Source of the DNA: Pseudomonas chlororaphis
Lineage (GTDB): Bacteria; Pseudomonadota; Gammaproteobacteria; Pseudomonadales; Pseudomonadaceae
DNA: 64,000 nucleotides
Reading direction: 5' to 3'
Assembly: GCA_001023535.1 (NCBI GenBank)
Contig: CP011020.1
Location: 4,043,734 to 4,107,733 of the forward strand
Position 1 is the first letter of the stretch. Every line of letters starts with the position of its first letter. This document shows, piece after piece, positions 47,106-57,173 of this stretch. The notes under the pieces are model-generated. The model had not been told where the DNA came from, did no database searches, and saw only the letters and a program-made list of their open reading frames with translations. A program made the translations under genes and the position numbers.

Positions 47106-47750
47106 TCATTTATCCCAGGAGGTTGGACACCCCTCGCAGCCCTCCATATTCGCATCCTGGAAATTGCCGTAGTGCTGGCGTGAGCCGCTCAGGTTGGCTT
47201 GCGCCAGGTTGCTTTCCCCCAGCTTGGCTTCTTGCAGGTTGGCGTCGCGCAAGTCGGCGGCCGTGAGGTCGGCCTTGCTCAGCCAGGCCATTTCCAGGTC
47301 GGCGGCCTGCAGGTTGGCGCCTTGCAGCCTGGCGCCGGACAGGCGGGCGAATTGCAGGTAGGCGGCGCTCAGGTCGGCCCGCTGGAACTGCGCGCCCTGG
47401 GCAAACAGCCCCCAACCCTGGATGGCCTTGAGCGTGGCGCCGCTGAAGTCGGCCAGGCGCAGGTTGCTTTGTTGCAGACTGGCGCGGGTCAGGTTGGCGC
47501 CTTGTAACTGGGCTTTCTCCAGGTTGGCCAGGTCCAGGCGTGCGTGCCGCAGGTCGGCATCGCGCAGATCGGCGCCACTGAGGTTCATTTTGCGCAAGTC
47601 CTGGTTCGCCAGCTTGGCGCCCCGCAGATGGGCGCCGGGGCATTGGCTGGATTCGGCGATGACGCAACCGTTGATCGTCAGAACGGTGTCAGAGTCGTCA
47701 GCCTGGGCAAAGGCGCCGACGAGCAGAAGCAGCAACGGTAAGAGTTTCAT
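47106..47750 (-). CDS. Exported pentapeptide-repeat protein
   Basis: This 214-residue protein has a signal peptide (to about FAQA, residue 16). About 25 pentapeptide repeats of the A(D/N)LxX form follow (such as ADLRDADLRHARLDLANLEK), predicting a four-sided beta-helix rod. A single short cysteine loop precedes the repeats. A protein of this kind occupies the same position in the ped clusters of other Pseudomonas. Its task is unknown. It sits downstream of pedE on the same strand behind a REPIN. Confidence 0.85.
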   Translation of the reverse strand: MKLLPLLLLLVGAFAQADDSDTVLTINGCVIAESSQCPGAHLRGAKLANQDLRKMNLSGADLRDADLRHARLDLANLEKAQLQGANLTRASLQQSNLRLADFSGATLKAIQGWGLFAQGAQFQRADLSAAYLQFARLSGARLQGANLQAADLEMAWLSKADLTAADLRDANLQEAKLGESNLAQANLSGSRQHYGNFQDANMEGCEGCPTSWDK

Positions 47751-47768
47751 GGCATCAACTCAGGTAAG

Positions 47769-47874
47769 TGTGGGAGCGGGCTTGCTCCGGGCGGCGATCC
47801 GACGAAGACGTCGGCACAGTCAAAATCCATATCAACCGAACCACCGCTTTCGCGAGCAAGCCCGCTCCCACAGG
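47769..47874. repeat. REPIN, GTGGGAGCGGGC type, left half decayed
   Basis: GTGTGGGAGCGGGCTTGCTCCGG (altered after the core) faces an intact TTTCGCGAGCAAGCCCGCTC. Confidence 0.75.
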
Positions 47875-47894
47875 GATGGCGTACAGGTCAGGAG

Positions 47895-49775
47895 TTATTT
47901 CTGCGCAGTTGCCTTGTCCCAACTCGGGATCTTGAACACCCAGAACGACCCGCCCTGGGCCACCGGCTTGGTCAGTTCGGCCATGTCGCCGCCCCACAAC
48001 GGCACCGCGCCGCCATAGCCGACGGTGACGCCGATGTACTGCTCGCCATCCTGCTCCCAGGTGATGGGCGGGGAGACGATCCCGCTGCCGGTCTGGAATT
48101 TCCACAGCTCCTGGCCGGTCTTGGCATCGAAGGCCTTGAAGAACCCGTCGCCGGTGCCGGTGAACACCAGGTTGCCCTTGGTGGCCAGCACGCCGGCCCA
48201 GAGCGGCAAGGGCTCCTTGTGTTCCCAGACGACCTTGCCGGTGGTGGGGTTCATCGCCCGCAGGGTGCCGACGTGATCGTCGTACATGCGTTTGATGCGA
48301 AACCCCATGCCCAGGTAGGCCGAGCCTTTCTTGTAGTTCACTTCTTCGGTCCAGTACTCCTCCTTCCACTGATTGCCGGGCACGTAGAACAGCCCGGTGT
48401 CTTGGCTGTAGGCCATGGGGTTCCAGTTCTTGCCACCGAGGAACGGCGGCGAGACTTCCACCGGCTTGCCCTTGGTTTCGCCGGGCAGGGGCTTGGCCGG
48501 ACGCTGGCCGGGGTTTTCCACCGGGCGGCCGGTCTTCAGGTCGATGTGGCTGGCCCAGGTGATGTTGTCGACGAAGGGAAAGGCGTTCTGCAGCTTGCCG
48601 TTGTGGCGGTCGACCACATAGAAAAAACCGTTGCGGTCGGCGTGGGCGGTGGCCTTGACCACCTTGCCGTCCTTGTCCTTGTAGTCGAACAGCACCAGCT
48701 CATTGTTGCCGGAAAAATCCCAGGCATCGTTGGGCGTGTGCTGGTAGAACCACTTCACTTCGCCGGTGCTCGGGTCGACGCCCACCTGGCCTGAGGTGTA
48801 GAGGCTGTCGTAATCGTGGGGGTTGCCGTCCTTGGCCGTGCGCGCCCAGGTGTTCCAGGGGCCGGGGTTGCCCGCGCCGACGATGATGGTGTTGGTCTCG
48901 GGGTCGAAGCTCGCACTCTGCCAGGGTGCGCCGCCGCCATGGCTCCAGGCTTCGACCTTGCCGGTCTCGGTGGTCTTGTCATCGGGCCAGGACGGTGCCT
49001 TGACGTCACCGGTGGGCGTGCTGTCCTTGCCGTTGAGGCGGCCCATGTGGCCTTCGACGAAGGGGCGCATCCAGACCTCTTCGCCGGTCTCCGGGTCGCG
49101 GGCGAACAACTGGCCGACCACGCCGAACTCGTCGCCGGAACTGCCGTGGATCAACAGCACCTTGCCGCTGGTCTTGTCTTTGATCAGCACCGGCGCGCCG
49201 GTCATGGTGTAGCCGCCGGCGTGGTCGCCGAACTTCTTGTTCCAGACCACCTTGCCGGTGTTTTTGTCCAGGGCGACCACCCGGGCGTCCAGCGTGCCGA
49301 AGTAGATCTTGTCGCCATAGATCGCCGCGCCACGGTTGACCACGTCGCAGCACGGACGGATGTTGTCCGGCAGCCGGTGGTTGTAGGTCCACAGGCGCTT
49401 GCCCGTCTTGGCATCGAGGGCAAAGACCCGCGAATACGAGCCGGTGACGTAGACCACGCCGTCGCTGACGATGGCCTGGGACTCCTGGCCGCGCTGCTTT
49501 TCGTCGCCGAAGGAGTAGGACCAGGCGGGGGTCAGCTTGAACACGTTCTTGTCGTTGACCTGGGCCAGCGGGCTCCAGCGCTGGGCGTTGGTGCCCATGC
49601 CGTACTGCAGGACATCCCGGGTGGTCAGGTGATCGTTGGCGATGTCTTCCCAGGTCACGCCCGGGGCGGTCGCGGCGGCGTGGGCCAGCGTGCCCAGCGT
49701 CAGGCTGCCGGCCAGCATCAGGGCCTGCACGGCAACGGCCAGGGGGGAGAAGGGGGGCAGTGTTCTTATTGTCAT
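47895..49775 (-). CDS. exaA: PQQ-dependent ethanol dehydrogenase, calcium type
   Basis: This 626-residue periplasmic quinoprotein (PedE/ExaA) has a Sec signal to about residue 34 and an eight-bladed propeller. The adjacent-cysteine ring [11 protein letters not shown] is near residue 140. The catalytic Asp lies in [11 protein letters not shown]. Serine two residues after that Asp, rather than aspartate, marks the calcium-dependent class. It oxidises alcohols such as ethanol to aldehydes and passes electrons to cytochrome c550 encoded divergently. Two CGGGAA/TTCCCG-type sites lie 64-99 bases upstream. Confidence 0.92.
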   Translation of the reverse strand: MTIRTLPPFSPLAVAVQALMLAGSLTLGTLAHAAATAPGVTWEDIANDHLTTRDVLQYGMGTNAQRWSPLAQVNDKNVFKLTPAWSYSFGDEKQRGQESQAIVSDGVVYVTGSYSRVFALDAKTGKRLWTYNHRLPDNIRPCCDVVNRGAAIYGDKIYFGTLDARVVALDKNTGKVVWNKKFGDHAGGYTMTGAPVLIKDKTSGKVLLIHGSSGDEFGVVGQLFARDPETGEEVWMRPFVEGHMGRLNGKDSTPTGDVKAPSWPDDKTTETGKVEAWSHGGGAPWQSASFDPETNTIIVGAGNPGPWNTWARTAKDGNPHDYDSLYTSGQVGVDPSTGEVKWFYQHTPNDAWDFSGNNELVLFDYKDKDGKVVKATAHADRNGFFYVVDRHNGKLQNAFPFVDNITWASHIDLKTGRPVENPGQRPAKPLPGETKGKPVEVSPPFLGGKNWNPMAYSQDTGLFYVPGNQWKEEYWTEEVNYKKGSAYLGMGFRIKRMYDDHVGTLRAMNPTTGKVVWEHKEPLPLWAGVLATKGNLVFTGTGDGFFKAFDAKTGQELWKFQTGSGIVSPPITWEQDGEQYIGVTVGYGGAVPLWGGDMAELTKPVAQGGSFWVFKIPSWDKATAQK

Positions 49776-49838
49776 GGTAGCGATTCCCAGTGAGGTTTTG
49801 GCCTGACTAGGGTCGGTCGTGGCGATGCCTGGCCGATA

Positions 49839-49874
49839 CGGAAAAAGTCCCGCCCTTGCCGGGAAGACTTCCCG
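49839..49874. promoter_or_regulatory. Paired CGGGAA/TTCCCG palindromes before pedE
   Basis: CGGGAAGACTTCCCG (49860-49874) is a perfect dyad around a central A. CGGAAAAAGTCCCG (49839-49852) is a weaker copy about two helix turns closer to the gene. The same dyad type occurs only before pedH (53334-53350). Confidence 0.55.
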
Positions 49875-49911
49875 ATCCGGGTGTCTTTGCGACTTGCGTC
49901 GGAGGGCTTGC

Positions 49912-49950
49912 TACCAAGGAACTAGACCCCGGCCACCAAAGCAGCATTCG
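49912..49950 (+). promoter_or_regulatory. Tandem PQQ-island boxes before pedF
   Basis: TACCAAGGAACTAGA (49912-49926) and CACCAAAGCAGCATTCG (49934-49950) start 22 bases apart, 78-116 bases before the cytochrome start. The first is identical over 15 bases to the site before pedH. Confidence 0.55.
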
Positions 49951-50027
49951 GCGGGGAACGGGCGCTTTCTAAGATGACGGCACGGCCTCTGCAGAGAGGT
50001 TTGCGTGCAATCTGAGAGGGCATAACA

Positions 50028-50489
50028 ATGACAACAAAACGCAACGCCATCATCGCTAGCGCCTTACTGATGGGGCTGATCGGCGCAGGCCCGGTGTGGG
50101 CCCACGGCAACGTAGTGCCCCAGGCAGTGGAAACCAAAGGGCTGACCCCGGTCAAGGACAGCAACCTGCCGCTCGACGCCGACGGCTGGGCTTCCCAGAA
50201 CCCTTATCGCAATTCCCCCGAGCGCGACAAAGCGGTGGAAATCGGTGCTTCGGCGTACAACCAGAACTGTGCGGCCTGCCATGGCCTGGAGGCCAAGTCT
50301 GGTGGCATCGCCCCGGACCTGCGCCTGCTCGATGCCGCCGAGGCCGGAGACGAATGGTTCGTCGAGCGCGTGCGCCACGGTGCCGTGCGCGACGGTCGGG
50401 TCTACATGCCGAAAATGGCCGACTACCTGAGCCAGGAGGCCTTGTGGGCGGTGCGCTCTTACCTGGACAGCGTGCACGTCGAGGAGTGA
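50028..50489 (+). CDS. exaB: Cytochrome c550, electron acceptor of the quinoprotein alcohol dehydrogenases
   Basis: This 153-residue periplasmic mono-haem cytochrome (PedF/ExaB type) has a signal peptide to about residue 25. Its haem motif is CAACH, near residue 83, with a methionine ligand candidate in YMPKM. It takes electrons from PedE and PedH for the oxidase chain. It is divergent from pedE with a 252-base shared regulatory region. Confidence 0.9.
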   Translation: MTTKRNAIIASALLMGLIGAGPVWAHGNVVPQAVETKGLTPVKDSNLPLDADGWASQNPYRNSPERDKAVEIGASAYNQNCAACHGLEAKSGGIAPDLRLLDAAEAGDEWFVERVRHGAVRDGRVYMPKMADYLSQEALWAVRSYLDSVHVEE

Positions 50490-50494
50490 CCGTC

Positions 50495-51370
50495 ATGCGC
50501 CTGTTCGCGTGGGTGATATGCAGCCTGCTGCTGTGGGGCCAGGCGGTGCAGGCGCAGGTGCGCAGCTACGACCAGATGATCGCTGCCGGCGAGTTGAAGG
50601 TGGCGGTCTACAAGGACTTCGCCCCCTACAGCTTCGAAGACCAGGGCCAACCCAGGGGCGTCGACGTCGAGTTGGCGCAGGCCCTGGCCAAGGCCCTGGG
50701 CGTGCGCCTGCAATTGATCTGGGCGCCGCCGGGCGAGAAGCTCGATGACGACCTGCGCGACTACATCTGGCGCGCCAGCCCGCTGCACGACCGCCAGCTT
50801 GCCGACTTGATGATGCGGGTGCCCTACGATCACGACTACGTGCAAAAGCGCAACGATGTCGGTGAGCTGGAGAATGCCCAGGTGGTGATGTTCGGTCCCT
50901 ATCAGCAGGAGTGCTGGCAGGTGGCGTTTGACCGTCGGCGCCTGGACTCGGTGGCGAGTGTCGCGGTGTTCCAGCAGCACCCCATTGGCGTGGAAGTGGA
51001 CAGCGTGCCGTCGTTCTACCTGACGTCGGTGTTCAACGGCATGCTCAGCGCCAAAACCCATCATTACCCCGGCGTGAACCAGGCCTTCAAGGCCATGCAG
51101 GCCGGGGAGGTCGATGCGGTCATGGCCATGCGCGGGGAGGTTGACTGGCAGGTGCACCAGGCCGCCGACCCGCAACTGGCGCTGGCGGAAAACGCCTACC
51201 CGAACATGGGCAAGCAGCGTTGGGAAATCGGCATGGCGGTGCATGAAAGCAACCGCCAGTTGGCCTATGCGGTGGAAGAGGCCCTGGAGGGTCTGATCCG
51301 CGACGGCAGCCTCAAGGCCATCTATGCCCATTACGGCCTGCGGTATGACGTGCCGCAGATGTATCAGTAG
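50495..51370 (+). CDS. Quinoprotein dehydrogenase-associated periplasmic binding protein (MoxJ-like)
   Basis: This 291-residue exported protein (signal to about VQAQ) has the SBP_bac_3 fold (LKVAVYKDFAPYSFEDQGQPRGVDVELAQALAKALG). It belongs to the family that accompanies quinoprotein dehydrogenases (TIGR03871), related to MoxJ. It may help maturation or interaction of the dehydrogenase rather than import, since no permease adjoins. The ATG at 50495 lies just after GAGGAG, and the open frame to its left is a shadow of the cytochrome gene. Confidence 0.87.
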   Translation: MRLFAWVICSLLLWGQAVQAQVRSYDQMIAAGELKVAVYKDFAPYSFEDQGQPRGVDVELAQALAKALGVRLQLIWAPPGEKLDDDLRDYIWRASPLHDRQLADLMMRVPYDHDYVQKRNDVGELENAQVVMFGPYQQECWQVAFDRRRLDSVASVAVFQQHPIGVEVDSVPSFYLTSVFNGMLSAKTHHYPGVNQAFKAMQAGEVDAVMAMRGEVDWQVHQAADPQLALAENAYPNMGKQRWEIGMAVHESNRQLAYAVEEALEGLIRDGSLKAIYAHYGLRYDVPQMYQ

Positions 51371-51381
51371 GAGCGCAAGGG

Positions 51382-52140
51382 ATGAAATGGCTCGTGTGTG
51401 GGCTGTTGGGGCTTGGCCTGCCGATGATGGGGCTGGCGGCCGTCGAGCCGGGAAAGGATCCGGTGCCGTCGGTGATGTGGGCGTTCTATCACAAGCAACT
51501 GCTGGGCGATGCGCCGTTCGTGTTCGACGATCGCGTCCGATTGGTGGCCCCGCCCTTTGCCGAAGATGCGCGCCAGGTGCCGCTGGAAATCGATGCCCGG
51601 GCCCTCGGCGCGGACGTGGTGCGGGTGTTGGCCTGGGCTGAACTGAACCCGTTGCCGAAAATCGTCGATTTCCAGCCGGTGGCGCGGGTGCAGCCCTGGC
51701 TGTCGATCCGCATTCGCATCGAGCAGGCCACGCCGTTGCGTGCCGCCGTGCAAACCCGCGATGGCCTGTGGCACGTCGGCTCGACCTTGATCGACGCGGC
51801 CGGTGGCGGTTGCACCGCGCCCAGCGTGGTGCGTACCCAGCCCGGTTGGGAAGAACACCTGGGCGAAGTGCTCGGGGCCCGCTATCCCCGGGGCGACAGC
51901 AGTCGCTTGCGTGTGCAGGTTGCCCACCCGATGGACAACGGCCTGGTGAGCGGTATCCCCGAGTTCTACCTCAACCAGGCCCAACTGCTGGGCGCCGACG
52001 GCGAGGCGTTGGCGCGCTTGGAGCTGTTCCCAGCCGTCAGCGAAAACCCCAACCTGGGTTTCGATATCCAAGGCCCGGGCCGCACCCGGTTATTGCTGCG
52101 TGACAACAGCGGCAATGCTTTCGAAGCGGCGATCCCCTGA
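51382..52140 (+). CDS. Quinoprotein dehydrogenase-associated SoxYZ-like carrier protein
   Basis: This 252-residue exported fusion of SoxY-like and SoxZ-like domains has the carrier cysteine in the glycine-rich segment AAGGGCTAPS, near residue 145. In SoxYZ a cysteine at the chain end carries sulfur intermediates, and here the motif is internal. The family (TIGR04557) is seen with PQQ alcohol dehydrogenases, so the carried group is unknown. It is followed 16 bases later by a metallohydrolase of the SoxH type, its usual partner. Confidence 0.87.
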   Translation: MKWLVCGLLGLGLPMMGLAAVEPGKDPVPSVMWAFYHKQLLGDAPFVFDDRVRLVAPPFAEDARQVPLEIDARALGADVVRVLAWAELNPLPKIVDFQPVARVQPWLSIRIRIEQATPLRAAVQTRDGLWHVGSTLIDAAGGGCTAPSVVRTQPGWEEHLGEVLGARYPRGDSSRLRVQVAHPMDNGLVSGIPEFYLNQAQLLGADGEALARLELFPAVSENPNLGFDIQGPGRTRLLLRDNSGNAFEAAIP

Positions 52141-52156
52141 CCACAAGGAGTGCGCC

Positions 52157-53092
52157 ATGCGCTGGTTGTTGCTGATCTTCATAGGCCTGTGCTGGCCGGC
52201 CTGGGCCGGCTCGGACTATGGGCTCAAGCCCCGGCAGATCGCTGCGGATACCTGGCTGCTGGAAGGCAGCACCGAGAACTTTGCCAAGGCCAACGGCGGC
52301 AACATCGTCAATACCGGTTTCATCGTCACCGACGCCGGTGTGGTGGTGATCGACACAGGGCCGTCCAAGCGCTACGGCGAGGCCCTGCGCCAGGCCATCT
52401 CGGCAACGACCGACAAACCGGTCATCCAGGTGCTGCTGACCCATCATCACCCCGATCATGTGCTCGGCAACCAGGCCTTCGGCGACGTGCCCATCGGCGC
52501 GCTGGCGGGCACCACGCAACTGTTGCGCGAGCAGGGCGATGCGCTGGCGGAGAACATGTACCGGTTGGTGGGCGACTGGATGCGCGGCACCGAAGTCCTG
52601 CTACCGACCCAGGTGCTGGAGCCTGGCCCGCTGCAGGTGGGCAATCATTCGTTGCGGCTGTTGCAGATGGCCGGGCACACCGGCGCGGACCTGGCGATCC
52701 TCGATGAAACCACGGGCGTATTGTTCGCCGGTGACCTGGTGTTCTACGAGCGCGCCCTGACCACTCCCAACAGCCCCGGACTCGATGTCTGGCTCCACGA
52801 CCTGGACACCTTGCAGGCCTTGCCCTGGAAACTGATCGTGCCCGGCCACGGCCCGGTGGCAAGCGACAGCGACCCCTTTGTGCAGATGCGCGATTACCTC
52901 GGTTGGCTTGATCAACTGATGCGCGAAGGCGCCGCACGGGGCGACGACATGGCCGAGATGATCCGCAGCCCCATCCCCGAGCGCTTCGCCGCAATCAGCC
53001 TGAGCCGGTATGAGTTGATCCGCAGTGTCAGCCACCTGTATCCGCGGTATGAGCGGGCGGGGATGAAGCGGGTGGACAGCAAGCCTCGATAA
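52157..53092 (+). CDS. Quinoprotein relay system zinc metallohydrolase
   Basis: This 311-residue exported metallo-beta-lactamase-fold protein has a signal peptide ending AWAG. Metal ligands are THHHPDH, later MAGHTGADLA, FAGDLVFYE and VPGHGPV. It matches the SoxH-related family associated with quinoproteins (TIGR04558). It may release a group from the SoxYZ-like carrier. The ATG at 52157 has AAGGAG seven bases ahead, while an earlier in-frame ATG at 52100 would fall inside the SoxYZ-like gene. Confidence 0.88.
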   Translation: MRWLLLIFIGLCWPAWAGSDYGLKPRQIAADTWLLEGSTENFAKANGGNIVNTGFIVTDAGVVVIDTGPSKRYGEALRQAISATTDKPVIQVLLTHHHPDHVLGNQAFGDVPIGALAGTTQLLREQGDALAENMYRLVGDWMRGTEVLLPTQVLEPGPLQVGNHSLRLLQMAGHTGADLAILDETTGVLFAGDLVFYERALTTPNSPGLDVWLHDLDTLQALPWKLIVPGHGPVASDSDPFVQMRDYLGWLDQLMREGAARGDDMAEMIRSPIPERFAAISLSRYELIRSVSHLYPRYERAGMKRVDSKPR

Positions 53093-53094
53093 TC

Positions 53095-53227
53095 CCGTGG
53101 CGAGGGAGCTTGCTCCCGCTGGGGCGCGCAGCGGCCCTGAAAATATCCAGCCAAACCTGATAGCCCAAGGTGGGCCAAAAATGGGGGCTGCAGCGCAGCC
53201 CAGCGGGAGCAAGCTCCCTCGCCACGG
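53095..53227. repeat. REPIN, GTGGCGAGGGAGCTTGCTCCC type
   Basis: Inverted pair of CGTGGCGAGGGAGCTTGCTC copies with a 75-base centre. It lies between the metallohydrolase gene and pedH. Confidence 0.85.
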
Positions 53228-53259
53228 GGATATGCTTGCTCCGGCCTGCGCATCACATG

Positions 53260-53357
53260 TACCAAGGAACTAGAAAACTCAACACAGCGGGCAATTGTTG
53301 GCAGGGGCTGCGGGCCCAAGAATCTGCGCCAGACCGGGAAAATTTCCCGGGTATAAC
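53260..53357 (+). promoter_or_regulatory. pedH control region
   Basis: TACCAAGGAACTAGA (53260-53274) repeats the site before pedF. The perfect dyad CCGGGAAAATTTCCCGG lies at 53334-53350, next to a -10-like TATAAC at 53352-53357, 30 bases before the start codon. Confidence 0.55.
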
Positions 53358-53379
53358 AATAATCGCAGAGGTAGCCGTC

Positions 53380-55155
53380 ATGACTCATCCCGCACGTCGC
53401 CAACCCTTCGCCGTGAGCTTGCTGCTCAGTGCCATGCTGCTGTCCGGTTCGGCCTTGGCCGCCGTGACCGATCAGGAAATTCTCCAGGACCCGAAAAACC
53501 CGCAGCAGGTCGTGACCAACGGCCTGGGCGTCCAGGGCCAGCGCTACAGCCCGCTCGCAACCCTCAACACCGACAACGTCAAGGATTTGCGCCCGGTCTG
53601 GGCCTTCTCCTTCGGTGGTGAGAAGCAGCGCGGCCAGCAGGCTCAGCCCATGATCAAGGATGGGGTGATGTACCTCACCGGTTCCTATTCGCGGGTGTTT
53701 GCCGTGGATGCGCGCACCGGCAAGAAACTCTGGCAATACGACGCGCGCCTGCCCGATGACATCCGCCCTTGCTGCGACGTGATCAACCGTGGCGTGGCGC
53801 TGTATGGCGACCTGGTGTTCTTCGGCACCCTCGACGCCAAGCTGGTGGCTTTGAACAAGGACACCGGCAAAGTGGTGTGGAGCAAGAAGGTCGCCGACCA
53901 CAAGGAAGGTTATTCCATCAGTGCCGCGCCGCTGGTGATCAACGGCAAGCTGATCACCGGCGTGGCCGGTGGCGAGTTTGGCGTGGTGGGCCAGATCAGC
54001 GCCTTCGACCCGAAGAACGGCGAGCTGCTGTGGACCCGTCCGACTGTGGAAGGGCACATGGGCTATGTCTACAAGGACGGCAAGGCCATCGAGAACGGGA
54101 TCTCCGGCGGTGAGGCCGGCAAGACCTGGCCCGGCGATCTCTGGAAAACGGGCGGCGCCGCGCCGTGGCTGGGCGGCTACTACGACCCGGAAACCAACCT
54201 GCTGCTGTTCGGCACCGGCAACCCGGCGCCGTGGAACTCCCACCTGCGCCCTGGCGATAACCTCTATTCCTCGTCGCGCCTGGCCCTGAACCCGGACGAT
54301 GGCAGCATCAAGTGGCACTTCCAGAGCACGCCGCACGATGGCTGGGACTACGACGGCGTCAACGAGCTGATCTCGTTCAACTACAAGGAAGGCGGCAAGG
54401 ACATCAAGGCGGCAGCCACGGCCGACCGCAACGGCTTTTTCTATGTGCTCGATCGCACCAACGGCAAGTTCATCCGTGGCTTCCCGTTCGTCGACAAGAT
54501 CACCTGGGCCACGGGCCTGGATAAGGACGGACGGCCGATCTACAACGAAGCCAGCCGTCCGGGCGCGCCGGGCAGCGAGGCCAAGGGCAGCTCGGTGTTC
54601 GTCGCACCGGCGTTCCTGGGGGCGAAGAACTGGATGCCGATGGCGTACAACCAGGACACCGGCTTGTTCTATGTGCCTTCCAACGAGTGGGGCATGGACA
54701 TCTGGAACGAAGGCATCGCCTACAAGAAGGGCGCGGCGTTCCTCGGGGCCGGGTTCACCATCAAGCCGCTGAACGAAGACTACATCGGCGTGCTGCGGGC
54801 CATTGACCCCAAGACCGGCAAGGAAGTCTGGCGCCACAAGAACTTCGCGCCACTGTGGGGCGGGGTGCTCACCACCAAGGGCAACCTGGTGTTCACCGGC
54901 ACGCCTGAAGGCTTCCTCCAGGCCTTCAATGCCAAGACCGGCGAGAAGGTCTGGGAATTCCAGACCGGTTCCGGCGTGCTGGGCTCACCGATCACCTGGG
55001 AAATGGACGGCGAGCAGTACGTCTCCGTGGTCTCGGGCTGGGGCGGCGCGGTGCCGCTGTGGGGGGGCGAAGTCGCCAAGCGGGTGAAGGACTTCAACCA
55101 GGGCGGCATGCTTTGGACCTTCAAGTTGCCGAAGGACTTGGTGGCCAAGCACTGA
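53380..55155 (+). CDS. pedH: PQQ-dependent alcohol dehydrogenase, lanthanide type
   Basis: This 591-residue quinoprotein has a signal peptide to about SGSALA (residue 27). It has the same propeller and cysteine ring as PedE ([11 protein letters not shown]). The active-site motif is [11 protein letters not shown]. The extra aspartate two residues after the catalytic Asp is the known marker of lanthanide-dependent enzymes (XoxF, PedH). It should oxidise alcohols and aldehydes when rare earths are present. The ATG at 53380 has AGAGG upstream. The frame further left is read-through of the repeat region. It shares about the same fold length as PedE but has different control sites. Confidence 0.93.
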   Translation: MTHPARRQPFAVSLLLSAMLLSGSALAAVTDQEILQDPKNPQQVVTNGLGVQGQRYSPLATLNTDNVKDLRPVWAFSFGGEKQRGQQAQPMIKDGVMYLTGSYSRVFAVDARTGKKLWQYDARLPDDIRPCCDVINRGVALYGDLVFFGTLDAKLVALNKDTGKVVWSKKVADHKEGYSISAAPLVINGKLITGVAGGEFGVVGQISAFDPKNGELLWTRPTVEGHMGYVYKDGKAIENGISGGEAGKTWPGDLWKTGGAAPWLGGYYDPETNLLLFGTGNPAPWNSHLRPGDNLYSSSRLALNPDDGSIKWHFQSTPHDGWDYDGVNELISFNYKEGGKDIKAAATADRNGFFYVLDRTNGKFIRGFPFVDKITWATGLDKDGRPIYNEASRPGAPGSEAKGSSVFVAPAFLGAKNWMPMAYNQDTGLFYVPSNEWGMDIWNEGIAYKKGAAFLGAGFTIKPLNEDYIGVLRAIDPKTGKEVWRHKNFAPLWGGVLTTKGNLVFTGTPEGFLQAFNAKTGEKVWEFQTGSGVLGSPITWEMDGEQYVSVVSGWGGAVPLWGGEVAKRVKDFNQGGMLWTFKLPKDLVAKH

Positions 55156-55178
55156 GCCAACTCTGGCAAGTGCAGAAC

Positions 55179-55270
55179 CTGTGGGAGCGAGCTTGCTCGC
55201 GATGGGGCCAGAACATCCTGCATTGATGTTGACTGATCCGCCGCCATCGCGAGCAAGCTCGCTCCCACAA
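55179..55270. repeat. REPIN, GTGGGAGCGAGC type
   Basis: CCTGTGGGAGCGAGCTTGCT and inverted copy, with a 40-base spacer containing TTGATGTTGACTGATCCGCC. It separates pedH from the aldehyde dehydrogenase gene. Confidence 0.85.
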
Positions 55271-55330
55271 AAAAGCCCGGCTCATCCTCAGATCGCGGCA
55301 AAACCTACGACCAAATAACGAGAGCTTCCC

Positions 55331-55347
55331 TGCCAACGACGCATTCG
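55331..55347 (+). promoter_or_regulatory. PQQ-island box before the aldehyde dehydrogenase gene
   Basis: TGCCAACGACGCATTCG, 91 bases before the start codon, shares the GCATTCG end of the box. Confidence 0.45.
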
Positions 55348-55421
55348 TCCGCCGCACGGGGCTCTCTACCATCGGCCTATCGCCTGTCCCGTGACAGGCA
55401 TCGACCAGGCAGAGGCCCATC

Positions 55422-56942
55422 ATGATCTACGCACAACCCGGAACCCCAGGCGCCGTCGTTTCCTTCAAGCCGCGCTACGGCAACTTCATCGGCGGCGAGT
55501 TCGTCGCGCCCGTCCACGGCGAATATTTCACCAACACCTCGCCGGTCAATGGCGAAGTCATCGCCGAATTTCCTCGCTCCAGCGCCGCCGACATCGACAA
55601 GGCCCTGGACGCCGCCCATGCCGCCGCCGACGCCTGGGGCAAGACCTCGGTCCAGGACCGCTCGCGGGTGCTGTTGAAAATCGCTGACCGTATCGAACAA
55701 CACCTGGAACTGCTGGCGGTCAGCGAGACCTGGGACAACGGCAAGGCCGTGCGCGAAACCCTCAACGCCGACGTGCCGCTTTCAGCCGACCATTTCCGTT
55801 ATTTCGCCGGCTGCATCCGGGCCCAGGAGGGCGGCGCCGCCGAGATCAACGAGCTGACCACCGCCTACCATTTCCACGAACCGCTGGGCGTGGTCGGGCA
55901 GATCATCCCGTGGAACTTCCCACTGCTGATGGCCGCCTGGAAACTCGCCCCGGCCCTGGCGGCCGGCAACTGCATCGTGCTCAAGCCGGCGGAACAGACG
56001 CCGCTGTCGATCACGGTGTTCGTCGAGCTGATCGCCGACCTGTTGCCGCCCGGCGTGCTGAACATTGTCCATGGTTTCGGCCGCGAAGCCGGTGAAGCCC
56101 TGGCCACCAGCAAGCGCATCGCCAAGATCGCCTTCACCGGTTCCACCCCGGTCGGCTCGCACATCATGAAATGCGCCGCCGAGAACATCATCCCGTCCAC
56201 CGTGGAGCTGGGCGGCAAGTCGCCGAACATCTTCTTCGAGGACATCATGCAGGCCGAGCCGACCTTCATCGAAAAGGCCGCCGAAGGCCTGGTGCTGGCG
56301 TTCTTCAACCAGGGCGAGGTCTGCACCTGCCCGTCTCGCGCCCTGGTGCAGGAATCGATCTACGCGCCGTTCATGGCCGAGGTGATGAAGAAGATCGCCA
56401 AGATCAAGCGTGGCAATCCCCTGGACACCGAAACGATGGTCGGCGCCCAGGCCTCGCAGCAGCAATACGACAAGATCCTGTCGTATCTGGACATTGCCCG
56501 GGAAGAGGGCGCCGAACTGCTCACCGGTGGCGCGGCCGAGCGCCTGGAAGGTGACTTGTCGAGCGGCTATTACATCCAGCCGACCCTGCTCAAGGGCCAC
56601 AACAAGATGCGCGTGTTCCAGGAAGAAATCTTCGGCCCGGTGGTGGGCGTGACCACCTTCAAGGACGAAGCCGAAGCCCTGGCGATCGCCAACGACACCG
56701 AGTTCGGCCTCGGCGCCGGCCTGTGGACCCGCGACATCAACCGCGCCTACCGCATGGGCCGGGCGATCAAGGCCGGCCGCGTCTGGACCAACTGCTACCA
56801 CCTGTACCCGGCACATGCCGCGTTCGGTGGCTACAAGAAGTCGGGCGTAGGGCGTGAAACCCACAAGATGATGCTCGATCACTACCAGCAGACCAAGAAC
56901 CTGCTGGTGAGCTACGACGTCAATCCGCTGGGGTTTTTCTAG
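55422..56942 (+). CDS. exaC: NAD-dependent acetaldehyde dehydrogenase of the alcohol oxidation pathway
   Basis: This 506-residue class 3-type aldehyde dehydrogenase (ExaC/PedI type) has cofactor loop FTGSTPVG, catalytic Glu in [11 protein letters not shown] and catalytic Cys in [11 protein letters not shown]. It oxidises aldehydes made by PedE and PedH to acids in the cytoplasm. The length is typical. It has its own promoter region with a PQQ-island box, and a REPIN isolates it from pedH. Confidence 0.92.
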   Translation: MIYAQPGTPGAVVSFKPRYGNFIGGEFVAPVHGEYFTNTSPVNGEVIAEFPRSSAADIDKALDAAHAAADAWGKTSVQDRSRVLLKIADRIEQHLELLAVSETWDNGKAVRETLNADVPLSADHFRYFAGCIRAQEGGAAEINELTTAYHFHEPLGVVGQIIPWNFPLLMAAWKLAPALAAGNCIVLKPAEQTPLSITVFVELIADLLPPGVLNIVHGFGREAGEALATSKRIAKIAFTGSTPVGSHIMKCAAENIIPSTVELGGKSPNIFFEDIMQAEPTFIEKAAEGLVLAFFNQGEVCTCPSRALVQESIYAPFMAEVMKKIAKIKRGNPLDTETMVGAQASQQQYDKILSYLDIAREEGAELLTGGAAERLEGDLSSGYYIQPTLLKGHNKMRVFQEEIFGPVVGVTTFKDEAEALAIANDTEFGLGAGLWTRDINRAYRMGRAIKAGRVWTNCYHLYPAHAAFGGYKKSGVGRETHKMMLDHYQQTKNLLVSYDVNPLGFF

Positions 56943-56947
56943 TAAAC

Positions 56948-57040
56948 CCTGTGGGAGCGGGCTTGCCCGCGAAGGCGTCAGTAGATTCAGCACTTCTGCA
57001 AGCTGAACCACCGCCTTCGCGAGCAAGCCCGCTCCTACAA
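56948..57040. repeat. REPIN, GTGGGAGCGGGC type
   Basis: CCTGTGGGAGCGGGCTTGCC faces CTTCGCGAGCAAGCCCGCTC. It lies directly after exaC. Confidence 0.85.
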
Positions 57041-57068
57041 TTGAGTGTTGTGTGATGCCTGAAATCGC

Positions 57069-57108
57069 TACCAACGCACCCCGCCCACCGCTGCGAAAGT
57101 AGCATTCG
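57069..57108 (+). promoter_or_regulatory. Tandem PQQ-island boxes before pqqA
   Basis: TACCAACGCA (57069-57078) and TGCGAAAGTAGCATTCG (57092-57108) are spaced 23 bases apart, as before pedF. The second is 82 bases before the start codon. Confidence 0.55.
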
Positions 57109-57173
57109 AACCCAGGGCGCACCGTGCATTAATGAGTCACCGGAATCGTCCGGTACAAGAAGAGGAAAGACCC

